Below, piece by piece: positions 16,668 to 24,817 of a stretch of 64,000 nt of DNA. Location: assembly GCF_021277265.1 (NCBI RefSeq), contig NZ_JAJSOH010000031.1, positions 22,917 to 86,916 on the forward strand, in the 5' to 3' direction. Origin of the DNA: Kineosporia rhizophila (GTDB lineage: Bacteria > Actinomycetota > Actinomycetes > Actinomycetales > Kineosporiaceae). Positions within the stretch are counted from its first letter, which is position 1; every line of letters starts with the position of its first letter. The position numbers and the translations under genes were made by a program. The notes beneath the pieces were generated by a model that worked only from the letters and a program-made list of their open reading frames with translations, had not been told where the DNA came from and did no database searches.

Positions 16668-17741
16668 TCACTCCGATGGCGGAGCTTCAGCCGGGACAGA
16701 ACCGGTCGAACCGCGCACCACCAGCTCAGGCCGGAACAGGTACTCGGTGCGGGGAGCGAACGCGCGGTGACCGCCCCGCGCGCCGGCCCGCGCATTGCCG
16801 TGGATGTCGTCGAGCAGGGCCCGCACCGCTGCGGCCCCCATCGCCTGCACCGACTGCCGCACGGTGGTCAGCGGCGGATCGGTGAAGGCGATCAGCGGGG
16901 AGTCGTCGTACCCGATCACCGACACGTCGGCGGGCACGTCCAGACCCCGGTCGCGCACCGCCCGGATCGCCCCGAGCGCCATCAGGTCGCTGCCGCACAC
17001 CACCCCGGTGCACCCCGCGTCGATCAGCCGGTGAGCGGCCGCCGCCCCACCCTCGACGCTGAACAGCGAGCACTCGATCAGCTCGTCCACGTCGGTCTGC
17101 CCCAGGTGCCGGAGCATGGCCTGCCGGAAACCGTCGATCTTGCGGATCACCGGCACGAACTGGCGCGGGCCGAGGGCCAGCCCGATCCGCCGGTGCCCCT
17201 GCGCCACCAGGTGATTCACCGCCAGGTCCATCGAGGTGACGTCGTCGTTGCTGACGAACGGCGCGTCCAGGCCCTCGACGAAGCCGTTGACCAGCACGAT
17301 CGGAAGGCCCCGCCGGCGCAGGGCGACGTAGCGCCCGGGATCGGCGGAGGTGTCGGCGTGCAGGCCGGAGACGAAGACGATCCCGGCCACCCCGCGCTCG
17401 GTGAGCATCTGCGTGTACTCGTCCTCGCGCACCCCGCCGGGAGTCTGCGTGCACAGCACCGGGGTGTAGCCGTGGTGCGCCAGGGCCGACTCGATCACCT
17501 GGGCGAAGGCCGGGAAGATCGGGTTGTCCAGCTCGGGCACGATCAGCCCGATCAGGCCGGCCGAGTGCTGCCGCAGCCGCACCGGCCGTTCGTAGCCGAG
17601 CACGTCCAGGGCAGTGAGCACCGCCTCGCGGGTGCCCTCGGCCACCCCGGCGCGGTCGTTCAGGACACGACTCACCGTGGCCTCGCTCACTCCCGCCTGG
17701 GCGGCGATGTCGGCGAGTCGGGCGCGGGGGGCTGTCGCCAT
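16668..17741 (-). CDS. LacI-family transcriptional regulator
   Basis: 357 residues from ATG 17741 (GGAGACCGGCC upstream). The N-terminal helix-turn-helix reads RLADIAAQAGVSEATVSRVLNDRAGV, followed by the hinge region and a periplasmic-binding-protein-like effector domain (GLIGLIVPELDNPIFPAFAQ, NDDVTSMDLAVNHL, GYDDSPLIAFTDPPLTTV). It is a sugar-responsive repressor by family; the sugar is unknown. It is divergent from a UgpC/MsmK-type sugar ABC ATPase gene, so it may control that gene. A 9-bp inverted repeat lies between them. Confidence 0.9.
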   Translation of the reverse strand: MATAPRARLADIAAQAGVSEATVSRVLNDRAGVAEGTREAVLTALDVLGYERPVRLRQHSAGLIGLIVPELDNPIFPAFAQVIESALAHHGYTPVLCTQTPGGVREDEYTQMLTERGVAGIVFVSGLHADTSADPGRYVALRRRGLPIVLVNGFVEGLDAPFVSNDDVTSMDLAVNHLVAQGHRRIGLALGPRQFVPVIRKIDGFRQAMLRHLGQTDVDELIECSLFSVEGGAAAAHRLIDAGCTGVVCGSDLMALGAIRAVRDRGLDVPADVSVIGYDDSPLIAFTDPPLTTVRQSVQAMGAAAVRALLDDIHGNARAGARGGHRAFAPRTEYLFRPELVVRGSTGSVPAEAPPSE

Positions 17742-18095
17742 CGGCCGGTCTCCATGCTGGTCCGCTTCGGATTCCAAAGGGACATTCTGGGCGAAAGGCG
17801 GGTTCCGCACCTCACGGCCAGGCTTGCCGCGACCTACTGTGTCATCTCCGTCACGCGCGGCGCCTCGCCGATCGAGTGGGATGCAGATGACACCTACTAC
17901 CCCTATGCGCCGGGGCGGTCCGCGGTCTTAGATGTACTCCGTGGCCGAAGACGCCCCCGCGGCGCCTGGTCATACGTTCCATCCGGGCCTGATGCGGGTC
18001 CGGCGACAATCGGCAAGACCCGGCGCCTGCGGCCTCGGGTCGACCCTCCACTCGGATCGTCCGGCACGTTCCTGCCGGTGAAGGGAAGTGGCAAA
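17742..18095. other. Divergent promoter region between lacI-type and ugpC-type genes
   Basis: 354 bp with no convincing gene and lower GC than its flanks. It contains the 9-bp inverted repeat listed separately and should hold both divergent promoters. AAGGGAAG just before 18096 serves as ribosome site for the ABC ATPase. Confidence 0.5.
17839..17893. promoter_or_regulatory. Inverted repeat, possible operator pair for the LacI regulator
   Basis: GTGTCATCT at 17839-17847 and its exact reverse complement AGATGACAC at 17885-17893 are separated by 37 bp. Centre-to-centre spacing is 46 bp. It could be a looped pair of operator halves or two separate sites. It is not the usual close LacI palindrome with central CG, so assignment to that regulator is inference. 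Confidence 0.35.
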
Positions 18096-19169
18096 GTGGC
18101 CACCGTCACATTTGATCAGGCAACCCGCGTCTACCCGGGTGCCACCAAGCCGTCCGTGGACAAGCTCGACCTCCACATCGAGGACGGCGAGTTCCTCGTG
18201 CTGGTCGGGCCCTCGGGCTGCGGCAAGTCCACCTCGCTGCGCATGCTGGCCGGCCTGGAGGACGTCAACGAGGGACGCATCCTGATCGGCGACCGGGACG
18301 TCACCCAGATGCCGCCGAAGGACCGCGACATCGCGATGGTGTTCCAGAGCTACGCGCTCTACCCGCACATGACGGTCGGCGAGAACATGGGCTTCGCGCT
18401 CAAGATCGCCGGCGTCGCCAAGTCCGAGATCCAGCAGCGCGTGGCCGAGGCGGCCAAGATCCTCGACCTGACCGAGTACCTCGACCGGAAGCCGAAGGCC
18501 CTCTCCGGTGGTCAGCGTCAGCGCGTCGCGATGGGCCGGGCGATCGTCCGCCAGCCCCAGGTGTTCCTGATGGACGAGCCGCTGTCCAACCTGGACGCCA
18601 AGCTGCGGGTCCAGACCCGTACCCAGATCGCGTCGCTGCAGCGGCGTCTGGGCGTCACCACGGTCTACGTCACCCACGACCAGACCGAGGCGATGACCAT
18701 GGGTGACCGGGTCGCGGTGCTGAAGGACGGTCTCCTGCAGCAGGTCGGCTCGCCCCGTGAGCTGTACGATCACCCGAACAACGCGTTCGTGGCCGGCTTC
18801 ATCGGCTCGCCCGCGATGAACCTGCTCAACCTGCCGGTGACCAACGGCGGCGTGCAGTTCGGCGACGAGGTCTACCGGATCGCCGAGTCGACGCTGAGCG
18901 GCACCGGTGGCCGGGTCACGCTGGGCGTCCGCCCGGAGGACCTGTCCCTGGCCGACCACGGTCTGCCGGTCCAGGTCGAGCTGGTCGAGGTCCTCGGCGC
19001 CGACGCGTACCTGCACGGCACGCTGAAGAGCGAGGGCACCGACCTTCCGGTGATCGCCCGGGTCGACGGGCGGCGTCCCCCGGAGAAGGGCCAGACGGTC
19101 CACCTCAAGGCCAAGGAAGGCCACACGCACCTGTTCAACACCGAGTCGGGCGCTCGCATCGAGGCCTGA
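18096..19169 (+). CDS. ugpC: UgpC/MsmK-type sugar ABC transporter ATPase
   Basis: 357 residues from GTG 18096. The ATPase core has Walker A GPSGCGKST, Q-loop VFQSYALYPHMTV, signature LSGGQRQRVAMGRAI, Walker B VFLMDEPLSNLDAKLR and switch TTVYVTHDQTEAMTMGDR. The C-terminal OB/TOBE regulatory domain starts near residue 245 (GSPAMNLLNLPV, TLGVRPEDL). It energises one or more carbohydrate importers of the CUT1 class; in actinomycetes one such ATPase commonly serves several permeases, which fits the absence of permease genes here. It is likely controlled by the divergent LacI regulator. Confidence 0.92.
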   Translation: MATVTFDQATRVYPGATKPSVDKLDLHIEDGEFLVLVGPSGCGKSTSLRMLAGLEDVNEGRILIGDRDVTQMPPKDRDIAMVFQSYALYPHMTVGENMGFALKIAGVAKSEIQQRVAEAAKILDLTEYLDRKPKALSGGQRQRVAMGRAIVRQPQVFLMDEPLSNLDAKLRVQTRTQIASLQRRLGVTTVYVTHDQTEAMTMGDRVAVLKDGLLQQVGSPRELYDHPNNAFVAGFIGSPAMNLLNLPVTNGGVQFGDEVYRIAESTLSGTGGRVTLGVRPEDLSLADHGLPVQVELVEVLGADAYLHGTLKSEGTDLPVIARVDGRRPPEKGQTVHLKAKEGHTHLFNTESGARIEA

Positions 19170-19250
19170 TCTCGGGCACTGCTCATAGTTGGGGCGTCGT
19201 ACCTGGCCGGTGCGGCGCCCCGACGCCTGCGGGCGGGGGTCCCCCTTCAG

Positions 19251-20510
19251 ATGACTGCCACCAGAACACTCCAGATCACTTCCGCGGCACCGGATCCGGC
19301 CCTGCTGGACCTGCCGTGGGACGTCCCGCTGGAGAACTGGCCGGCCAACCGGCTGGCCACCCTGCCGCGTGGTATCTCGCGGCACATCGTCCGTTTCGTC
19401 CAGCTCTCCGGCAACGTGATCGCCGCCAAGGAGATCACCGAGGAGTTCGCCCGGCGCGAGTACGGGCTGCTGCGCCTGCTGCGCCGCCTGGGTCTGCCCG
19501 CGGTCGAGCCGCTGGGCATCATCACCGGGCGCACCGACGAGCACGGCGAGGACCTCGACCCGGTGCTGCTCACCCGGCACCTGCAGTTCTCGCTGCCCTA
19601 CCGCGCGGTGTTCTCGCAGAGCATGGGTCCCGAGCCGGCCATGCGGCTGATCGACGCCCTGGCCGTGCTGATGGTGCGTCTGCACCTGAGCGGCTTCTTC
19701 TGGGGCGACGTCTCGCTGTCGAACACCCTGTTCCGGCGGGACGCGGGCGCGTTCGCCGCCTACCTGGTCGACGCCGAGACCGGTGACCTCTACGACAGCC
19801 TCTCGCGCGGTCAGCGCGAGCACGACCTCGACCTGGCCCGCACCAACATCGCCGGTGAGCTGATGGACCTGGAGGCCGGCGGCTTCCTCGACGCGGCCCT
19901 GGACCCGGTGAAGACCTCGGACGCGTTCATCGAGCGCTACCGCACGCTGTGGGCCGAACTGACCGCCAAGGAGGCGTTCGGCCGCGGCGACCGCTGGCGG
20001 GTGGACGCCCGGATCCGGCGGCTGAACGACCTGGGCTTCGACGTCGGCGAACTGAACATCAACACCGACGTCACCGGCACCTCGCTGGAGATCCAGCCCA
20101 AGGTGGTCGACGCCGGTCACCACCGGCGCCGGCTGCTGCGCCTGACCGGGCTGGACGTGGAGGAGAACCAGGCCCGGCGGCTGCTGAACGACCTGGACAC
20201 CTATCGCGCCGCCACCGACCGGCAGGGCGTGGACGAGGACGTGATCTCGCACGAGTGGCTGGCCCGCCGGTTCGAGCCGGTGGTGCGCGCGGTGCCGCTC
20301 GAGATGCGCGGAAAACTGGCCCCGGCCGAGATCTTCCACGAGGTGCTGGAGCACGGCTGGTACCTGTCCGAGAACAGCGGGCGGGACGCGGGTCTCGACG
20401 AGGCGGTCGCCAGCTACATCCGTAACGTGCTGGTGCACCGGCCGGACGAGCAGGCGGTGCTCGGGGTGGACACCCAGGAGATGCCGGTCGTGGTCGATCC
20501 CCTCCCCTAG
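19251..20510 (+). CDS. DUF4032 protein with kinase-like catalytic loop
   Basis: 419 residues, ATG 19251. The first 210 residues resemble lipopolysaccharide-kinase/protein-kinase folds: GNVIAAKEITEEFARREY, LLRRLGLPAVEPLGI, then HLSGFFWGDVSLSNTLF (D and N as in a kinase catalytic loop) and AYLVDAETGDLYD (DxE metal site). The C-terminal half matches the rest of DUF4032. I know no proven function for this actinobacterial family; ATP-dependent phosphotransfer is inference. It is 81 bp downstream of the ABC ATPase, probably co-transcribed, and ends at a strong hairpin. Confidence 0.8.
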   Translation: MTATRTLQITSAAPDPALLDLPWDVPLENWPANRLATLPRGISRHIVRFVQLSGNVIAAKEITEEFARREYGLLRLLRRLGLPAVEPLGIITGRTDEHGEDLDPVLLTRHLQFSLPYRAVFSQSMGPEPAMRLIDALAVLMVRLHLSGFFWGDVSLSNTLFRRDAGAFAAYLVDAETGDLYDSLSRGQREHDLDLARTNIAGELMDLEAGGFLDAALDPVKTSDAFIERYRTLWAELTAKEAFGRGDRWRVDARIRRLNDLGFDVGELNINTDVTGTSLEIQPKVVDAGHHRRRLLRLTGLDVEENQARRLLNDLDTYRAATDRQGVDEDVISHEWLARRFEPVVRAVPLEMRGKLAPAEIFHEVLEHGWYLSENSGRDAGLDEAVASYIRNVLVHRPDEQAVLGVDTQEMPVVVDPLP

Positions 20511-20516
20511 AACCAC

Positions 20517-20567
20517 GAACTGAAAACTGGGGACGTCGGTGAGCACCGACGTCCCCAGTTTCAGTTC
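20517..20567. terminator. Long hairpin between convergent DUF4032 and rlmB genes
   Basis: AAACTGGGGACGTCGGT (20524-20540) pairs perfectly with its complement at 20545-20561 over a GAGC loop. GAACTG (20517-20522) and CAGTTC (20562-20567) extend the stem with one bulged A. The core GACGT and trailing CAGTTC recur at two other hairpins here. Confidence 0.9.
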
Positions 20568-20571
20568 TGGT

Positions 20572-21561
20572 CTACTCGGCTCGCAGTCGGGAAACCTCGT
20601 ACAGCGAAACGCCCATCGCCACACTGGCGTTGAGCGACTCGGTGCCGCCGATCATCGGGATCGAGGCGATCGCGTCGCAGTTCTCCCGCACCAGCCGGGA
20701 AAGCCCCTTGCCCTCGGCCCCGGCCACCAGAACCAGTGGGCCGGTGGCCAGTTCGAGCCCGGGCAACTGCACGTCGCCGCCGGCGTCGAGGCCGACCACG
20801 AAACAGCCTGCGCTCTTGAGCGACTCGATCGCCCGGTTCACGTTCGACACCCGGGCCACCGGGATCCGGGCCGCGGCCCCGGCCGACGTCTTCCACGCGG
20901 TGGCCGTCATCCCGGCCGCCCGGCGCTCGGGCACGATCACCCCGTGACCACCGAAGGCGGCCACCGAGCGCACCACGGCGCCGAGGTTGCGCGGATCGGT
21001 GACCCCGTCGAGAACCACCAGCAGAGGCGGCCTTCCGCTGTCGGCCGCGAGCTCGAGCAGGTCGTCCGGGTGGGCGTACTCGTACGGCGGGACCTGCAGC
21101 GCGATGCCCTGGTGGACGGCGCCGTTGGTGAGCCGGTCGAGGTCGGTGCGGGAGGCCTCGAGCAGCGGAAGACCGGCCTCGGTGGCGGTTTTCAGCGCCT
21201 CCCGGACCCGTTCGTCGCTGTCGATCCGGGCCGCCACGTAGAGCGCCTTGGCCGGCACCCCGGCACGCAGCGCCTCGACCACCGGGTTGCGCCCGGCCAC
21301 CATCTCGGCGGTGTTCGCCGAGGAACGCTTCTGCGGCGACCGGTTACCGCCCCCGGTGGAGGGGCGGCTGCTACCGGTACCGCTGTTCTTCTCTGCGGCC
21401 CGGGCCCGGCGGGCGGCCGGGTGGTGCTCGCGATCGGTCGCCTTGGGCGTGGGGCCCTTGCCCTCCAGGCGCTTACGGGACTGCCCGCCGGATCCGACGG
21501 TCGCGCCCTTCTTCGATCCGGGCCTGCGAGTGGCCCCCCTGCGCGACGAATTACCCGGCAC
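20572..21561 (-). CDS. rlmB: 23S rRNA 2'-O-methyltransferase RlmB (TrmH/SpoU family)
   Basis: 329 residues from GTG 21561, which overlaps the end of cysS by 11 bases. A basic, disordered N-terminus of about 80 residues precedes the substrate-binding domain (AGRNPVVEALRAGVPAKALYV). The SpoU methyltransferase knot has the three family motifs: DPRNLGAVVRSVAAFGGHGV, LVAGAEGKGLSRLV and IGGTESLNASVAMGVSLYE. It methylates the ribose of a guanosine in 23S rRNA (G2251 in E. coli). It is co-transcribed with cysS and ispF, as in mycobacteria. Confidence 0.93.
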   Translation of the reverse strand: MPGNSSRRGATRRPGSKKGATVGSGGQSRKRLEGKGPTPKATDREHHPAARRARAAEKNSGTGSSRPSTGGGNRSPQKRSSANTAEMVAGRNPVVEALRAGVPAKALYVAARIDSDERVREALKTATEAGLPLLEASRTDLDRLTNGAVHQGIALQVPPYEYAHPDDLLELAADSGRPPLLVVLDGVTDPRNLGAVVRSVAAFGGHGVIVPERRAAGMTATAWKTSAGAAARIPVARVSNVNRAIESLKSAGCFVVGLDAGGDVQLPGLELATGPLVLVAGAEGKGLSRLVRENCDAIASIPMIGGTESLNASVAMGVSLYEVSRLRAE

Positions 21562-22981
21562 TGCCGGCCTCCAGACTCCAGCGGGCGCCTTGCGGCGTGT
21601 CCTCGACGACCACCCCGGCTGCACTCAGCCGGTCGCGAATGGCATCCGCAGTGGTGAAATCTCTTTCTTTGCGCGCGGTCGCGCGGGCGTCCAGCTCGGC
21701 CCGCACCAGCACGTCCAGCGCCTTCGACTCCTGGCTGCCGGCGGTGCCCGCGCTCTTCCAGCGCTCGTCCAGCGGGTTCAGGCCGAGCACATCGGTCATC
21801 CCCAGGACCTCGGCCCCGAGCTGCTTCAGGCGCTCGGCGTCGCCGTCGGCCAGGGCCTTGTTGCCCTCCCGCACGGTGTCGTGCAGGACCGCCACGGCCG
21901 CGGGCACGCCCAGGTCGTCGTCCATCGCCGCGGTGAAGGCCGCCGGCACCTGCAACCCGACCGGGAAGTCAGGTCCGAGCTTCTCCGTCGCCCGCTGCAC
22001 GAAGTTCTCGATCCGCTCGTAGGCCGCGGTGGCGTCGGCCAGCGACTCCGGGCTGATCTCGATGTTCGAGCGGTAGTGCGGGGTGGCCAGGACGTAGCGC
22101 AGCACCACCGGGCGGACCTGCTCGGTGAGCGCCGCGATGGTCATGGTGTTGCCCAGCGACTTGCTCATCTTCTCGCCGGCCATGGTGACCCAGGCGTTGT
22201 GCAGCCAGAACCGGGCGAACGGGTCACCGGCCGCGCGGGACTGGGCCAGCTCGTTCTCGTGGTGCGGGAAGCGCAGGTCCAGCCCGCCGCCGTGGATGTC
22301 GAACTCGGCCCCCAGGTAGCGGGTGGCCATCGCCGAGCACTCCAGGTGCCAGCCCGGCCGGCCCCGGCCCCAGGGCGTGGGCCAGGACGCGGTGGCCGGC
22401 TCGGAGGGCTTGGCGCTCTTCCACAGGGCGAAGTCCCGCGGGTCGCGCTTGCGGGCGTTGGGGTCGGCGTCGGCCGCCGCCTCCATGTCGTCGACCTTCT
22501 GCCGGGTGAGCGCGCCGTACTCGGGGAACGAGCGCACGTCGAAGTAGACGTCGCCCGAGCCGTCGGCCGCCGGGTAGGCGTGCCCGGCCTCGATCAGCCG
22601 CTGGATCAGCTCGACCATCTCGATGACGTGACCGGTGGCCCGCGGCTCGACCGTCGGCCGCAGGATGTTCAGCGAGTCGTAGGCGGCGGTGAACTCCTGC
22701 TCGTACAGGAACGCGTGCGCCCACCACTCCCGGCCGGCCTCGGCGGCCTTGGCCAGGATCTTGTCCTCGATGTCGGTGACGTTGCGGACGTAGGTGACCT
22801 CGAGCCCCTGGAACTCCAGCCAGCGCCGCAGCACGTCGAAGTTGACCTGGGCCCGGACGTGCCCGAGGTGGGGCGAACTCTGCGGGGTGGGACCACAGAC
22901 GTAGATACCCGCCTTGCCGGGGACGATCGGGACGAAGTCCCGTACCTGCCGGGTAGCCGAGTCGAACAGTCTGAGGTTCAC
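21551..22981 (-). CDS. cysS: Cysteinyl-tRNA synthetase
   Basis: 476 residues from GTG 22981. Class I synthetase signatures are present: the HIGH-type PHLGHVR after YVCGPTPQSS (zinc-ligand Cys near residue 29), ECSAM and HHENELAQS for zinc binding, and KMSKSLGN. The C-terminal DALR-like and anticodon-binding regions follow. It charges tRNA-Cys. It should not be confused with the related mycothiol ligase MshC: the long C-terminal tRNA-binding part and synteny with ispF and rlmB favour CysS. It follows ispF after 22 bp. Confidence 0.95.
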   Translation of the reverse strand: MNLRLFDSATRQVRDFVPIVPGKAGIYVCGPTPQSSPHLGHVRAQVNFDVLRRWLEFQGLEVTYVRNVTDIEDKILAKAAEAGREWWAHAFLYEQEFTAAYDSLNILRPTVEPRATGHVIEMVELIQRLIEAGHAYPAADGSGDVYFDVRSFPEYGALTRQKVDDMEAAADADPNARKRDPRDFALWKSAKPSEPATASWPTPWGRGRPGWHLECSAMATRYLGAEFDIHGGGLDLRFPHHENELAQSRAAGDPFARFWLHNAWVTMAGEKMSKSLGNTMTIAALTEQVRPVVLRYVLATPHYRSNIEISPESLADATAAYERIENFVQRATEKLGPDFPVGLQVPAAFTAAMDDDLGVPAAVAVLHDTVREGNKALADGDAERLKQLGAEVLGMTDVLGLNPLDERWKSAGTAGSQESKALDVLVRAELDARATARKERDFTTADAIRDRLSAAGVVVEDTPQGARWSLEAGSAG

Positions 22982-23003
22982 CGGTCAAGGCTACCCGGCC
23001 TGC

Positions 23004-23561
23004 TCAGCCCCGGCTGACGAGCGGGACCACCAGGGCGGTGGCGATCGCCGCCACGCCCTCACCCCGGCCGGTCAGGCCGAGCCCGTCGGTGGTGGTGGCC
23101 GAGACCGTCACCGGCGCCCCGCAGGCCGCGGACAGCACCGCCTGGGCCTCGTCGCGGCGCGGGCCGAGCTTGGGCCGGTTGCCGACCACCTGCACCGCCA
23201 CGTTGCCGATCAGCCAGCCCGCCTCCCCCAGCCGCCGGGCCGTCTCGGCCAGCAGCGTGGTCCCGGCCGCCCCGGCCCACTCCGGCTGCGCGGTGCCGAA
23301 CTGCGAGCCCAGGTCGCCCAGCCCGGCCGCGGACAGCAGCGCGTCGCAGGCCGCGTGGGCCGCCACGTCGGCGTCCGAGTGCCCGTCCAGGGCCCGCTCC
23401 CCCGGCCATTCCAGACCAGCCAGCCAGAGCACCCGGTCCGAGTCCGGGGATGCGTAACCGTGCACGTCGATGCCCAGCCCGGTGCGCGGCAGACCGCCGG
23501 CCGGGGTGTTCGGCCCGGTCCCCGCGGGGCCGAACCGGTCGTTGGCTGAAGGTTCACTCAC
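23004..23561 (-). CDS. ispF: 2-C-methyl-D-erythritol 2,4-cyclodiphosphate synthase
   Basis: 185 residues from GTG 23561. IspF motifs are clear: GIDVHGYA near residue 30 (zinc-binding D and H), WPGERALDGHSDADVAAHAACDALLSAAGLGDLGSQF compressed around the second zinc His, and VQVVGNRPKLGPRR, TTTDGLGLTGRGEGVAA. It cyclises CDP-ME-2-phosphate in the non-mevalonate isoprenoid pathway; the active enzyme is a trimer. It starts only 34 bp from the divergent ispD. In mycobacteria ispD and ispF are co-directional, so this arrangement is inverted. Confidence 0.93.
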   Translation of the reverse strand: MSEPSANDRFGPAGTGPNTPAGGLPRTGLGIDVHGYASPDSDRVLWLAGLEWPGERALDGHSDADVAAHAACDALLSAAGLGDLGSQFGTAQPEWAGAAGTTLLAETARRLGEAGWLIGNVAVQVVGNRPKLGPRRDEAQAVLSAACGAPVTVSATTTDGLGLTGRGEGVAAIATALVVPLVSRG

Positions 23562-23595
23562 GGGCGCAAGTGTGGACCATCTAGAATCGAGAACC

Positions 23596-24339
23596 GTGAC
23601 CGAGCCGGTAGCCGCCCTTTCCACCGGGCCCGTGTGCCCTCCCGGCGCCGCGGCGTTCGTGGTGCTGGCCGGTGGCAGCGGTACCCGGGTGGGTGCCGGC
23701 CAGAACAAGGTCTACCTGCCGCTCGGCGGCCGCCCGGTGGTGTCCTGGGCCCTGTCCTGGGCCGACGCGGTGCCCGAGGTGGGCCGCGTGGTCCTGGTGA
23801 TCCGCCCGCAGGACGAGGCGCCGGCCCGCGAGGCGGTGGCCGCCGCCGGCATCCGTCTGCCGGTCGAGATCATCCACGGCGGCGTCACCCGGCACGCCTC
23901 CGAGCAGAACGCGCTCGACCACCTGTCCTGGCCGATCTGCGCGGGCTCCCTGCAGGTCGTCGCCATCCACGACGGCGCTCGCCCGCTGGCCGGGCCCGAG
24001 CTCCTGCGCACCGTCATCCAGGCCGCCGCGGCCAACGGAGGCGCGGTTCCCACCCTGCCCGAGGCCGAGGCCTGGGCGGTCGACGAGGCGGGCCGGCTCA
24101 GCCCCCCGGCCCAGGGCGAGACGCTGCACCGGGTGCAGACGCCGCAGGCCTTCCGGGCCACCCCGCTGCTCGAGGCCTACGCCCAGGCGCTGCGCGACGG
24201 CACCGAGGGCACCGACACGTCGGCCGCCCTGGAGGGCCGGCCCGGTGTCCAGGTGGTTGCCGTGCCCGGCAGCCAGGAGAACCTGAAGGTCACCTTCGCT
24301 GAAGACATGTCCCGCGCCGAGGCGCTGCTCCCGCGCTGA
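23596..24339 (+). CDS. ispD: IspD/TarI-family cytidylyltransferase, atypical
   Basis: 247 residues from GTG 23596. The nucleotidyltransferase fold keeps the CTP-binding loop AGGSGTRVGAGQNKVYLPLG compressed at residues 20-38 (Arg and Lys equivalents of E. coli R20 and K27), GGVTRHASEQNAL, IHDGARPL (D106/R109 equivalents), QTPQAF, GTDTSAALE and NLKVTFAEDM (K213 equivalent). The beta-arm region is unlike usual IspD: instead of PVxDTxKR...xDR it reads LPEAEAWAVDEAGR...QGETLHR, so the T140 and R157 equivalents are missing. TAGAAT lies 7 bp before the GTG, suggesting a leaderless transcript. It is inverted between ispF and carD. Function in MEP cytidylylation is likely but may need the neighbouring short protein. 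Confidence 0.8.
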   Translation: MTEPVAALSTGPVCPPGAAAFVVLAGGSGTRVGAGQNKVYLPLGGRPVVSWALSWADAVPEVGRVVLVIRPQDEAPAREAVAAAGIRLPVEIIHGGVTRHASEQNALDHLSWPICAGSLQVVAIHDGARPLAGPELLRTVIQAAAANGGAVPTLPEAEAWAVDEAGRLSPPAQGETLHRVQTPQAFRATPLLEAYAQALRDGTEGTDTSAALEGRPGVQVVAVPGSQENLKVTFAEDMSRAEALLPR

Positions 24340-24346
24340 CCGGCCT

Positions 24347-24817
24347 TCAGCTCGCGGCGGCCACCACGGTGGCGCCCGCCGCGGTCAGCGCCGCCAGGAT
24401 CTCGCCGGCCGACTCCACCTGAGGTTCCTGGGCCAGCGCCTGCCGCAGCACCCCCAGCCGGGCCGCGATGGGCACGGTGACGAACCGGTGGTGCTCACGG
24501 TCGGCCGTGCCCGCCAGCGCCCCGCCCGGCCCCACCCGCTTCAGGGTGTCGGTGACCGGCCGCACGCTGGTGACCACCAGCCCGCCCTCCGGCTCCTCCA
24601 CGCCCACCGCCCGCAGGGTCTGCAGCACCGCCGCGACCCGGGCCGACTGCCCGGCGGCGGACAGCGGCGGGTCGAGCACGACGGCGAAGGCCTCGTCCGG
24701 CTCAGGGCAGGTGGCCAGCTCCCGCAGGGCGTGGACGGCGATCACGTCCGGGAGGTCGGTGAGGGGGGCGGCCGGAACCTGACCGGCCCGGATCAGGGCG
24801 ACAAATGCCGTGGACAT
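24347..24817 (-). CDS. Short IspD-derived protein lacking the CTP-binding loops
   Basis: 156 residues from ATG 24817 (GAGGTG upstream). Residues about 80-125 align by eye with the IspD beta-arm: GGLVVTSVRPVTDTLKRV, then P-G-L and TADREHHR, matching E. coli GGILAAPVRDTMKRA...VDRNGLW. The first 60 residues (AVHALRELATCPEPDEAFAVVLDPP) match the IspD helix-strand after the P-loop, but GxGxR, K27, the GG-R-SV motif and HDAARP are absent or deleted, as is the C-terminal NxK-T. Usual IspD length is 225-240. The reading frame and codon use are intact, so it looks expressed rather than randomly decayed. It occupies the place where ispD normally sits between carD and ispF and ends 7 bp from the stop of the other gene. 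Confidence 0.7.
   Translation of the reverse strand: MSTAFVALIRAGQVPAAPLTDLPDVIAVHALRELATCPEPDEAFAVVLDPPLSAAGQSARVAAVLQTLRAVGVEEPEGGLVVTSVRPVTDTLKRVGPGGALAGTADREHHRFVTVPIAARLGVLRQALAQEPQVESAGEILAALTAAGATVVAAAS

Noticed and set aside
19192..19227. GGCGTCG/CGACGCC stem between ugpC and the DUF4032 gene as a terminator
   Set aside because: Only 7 bp, a long loop and no T tract; the genes may be co-transcribed.
17970..20624. An 884-codon minus-strand frame opposite ugpC and DUF4032 genes
   Set aside because: His/Gln/Val/Leu/Gly-biased antisense shadow of two clear genes.
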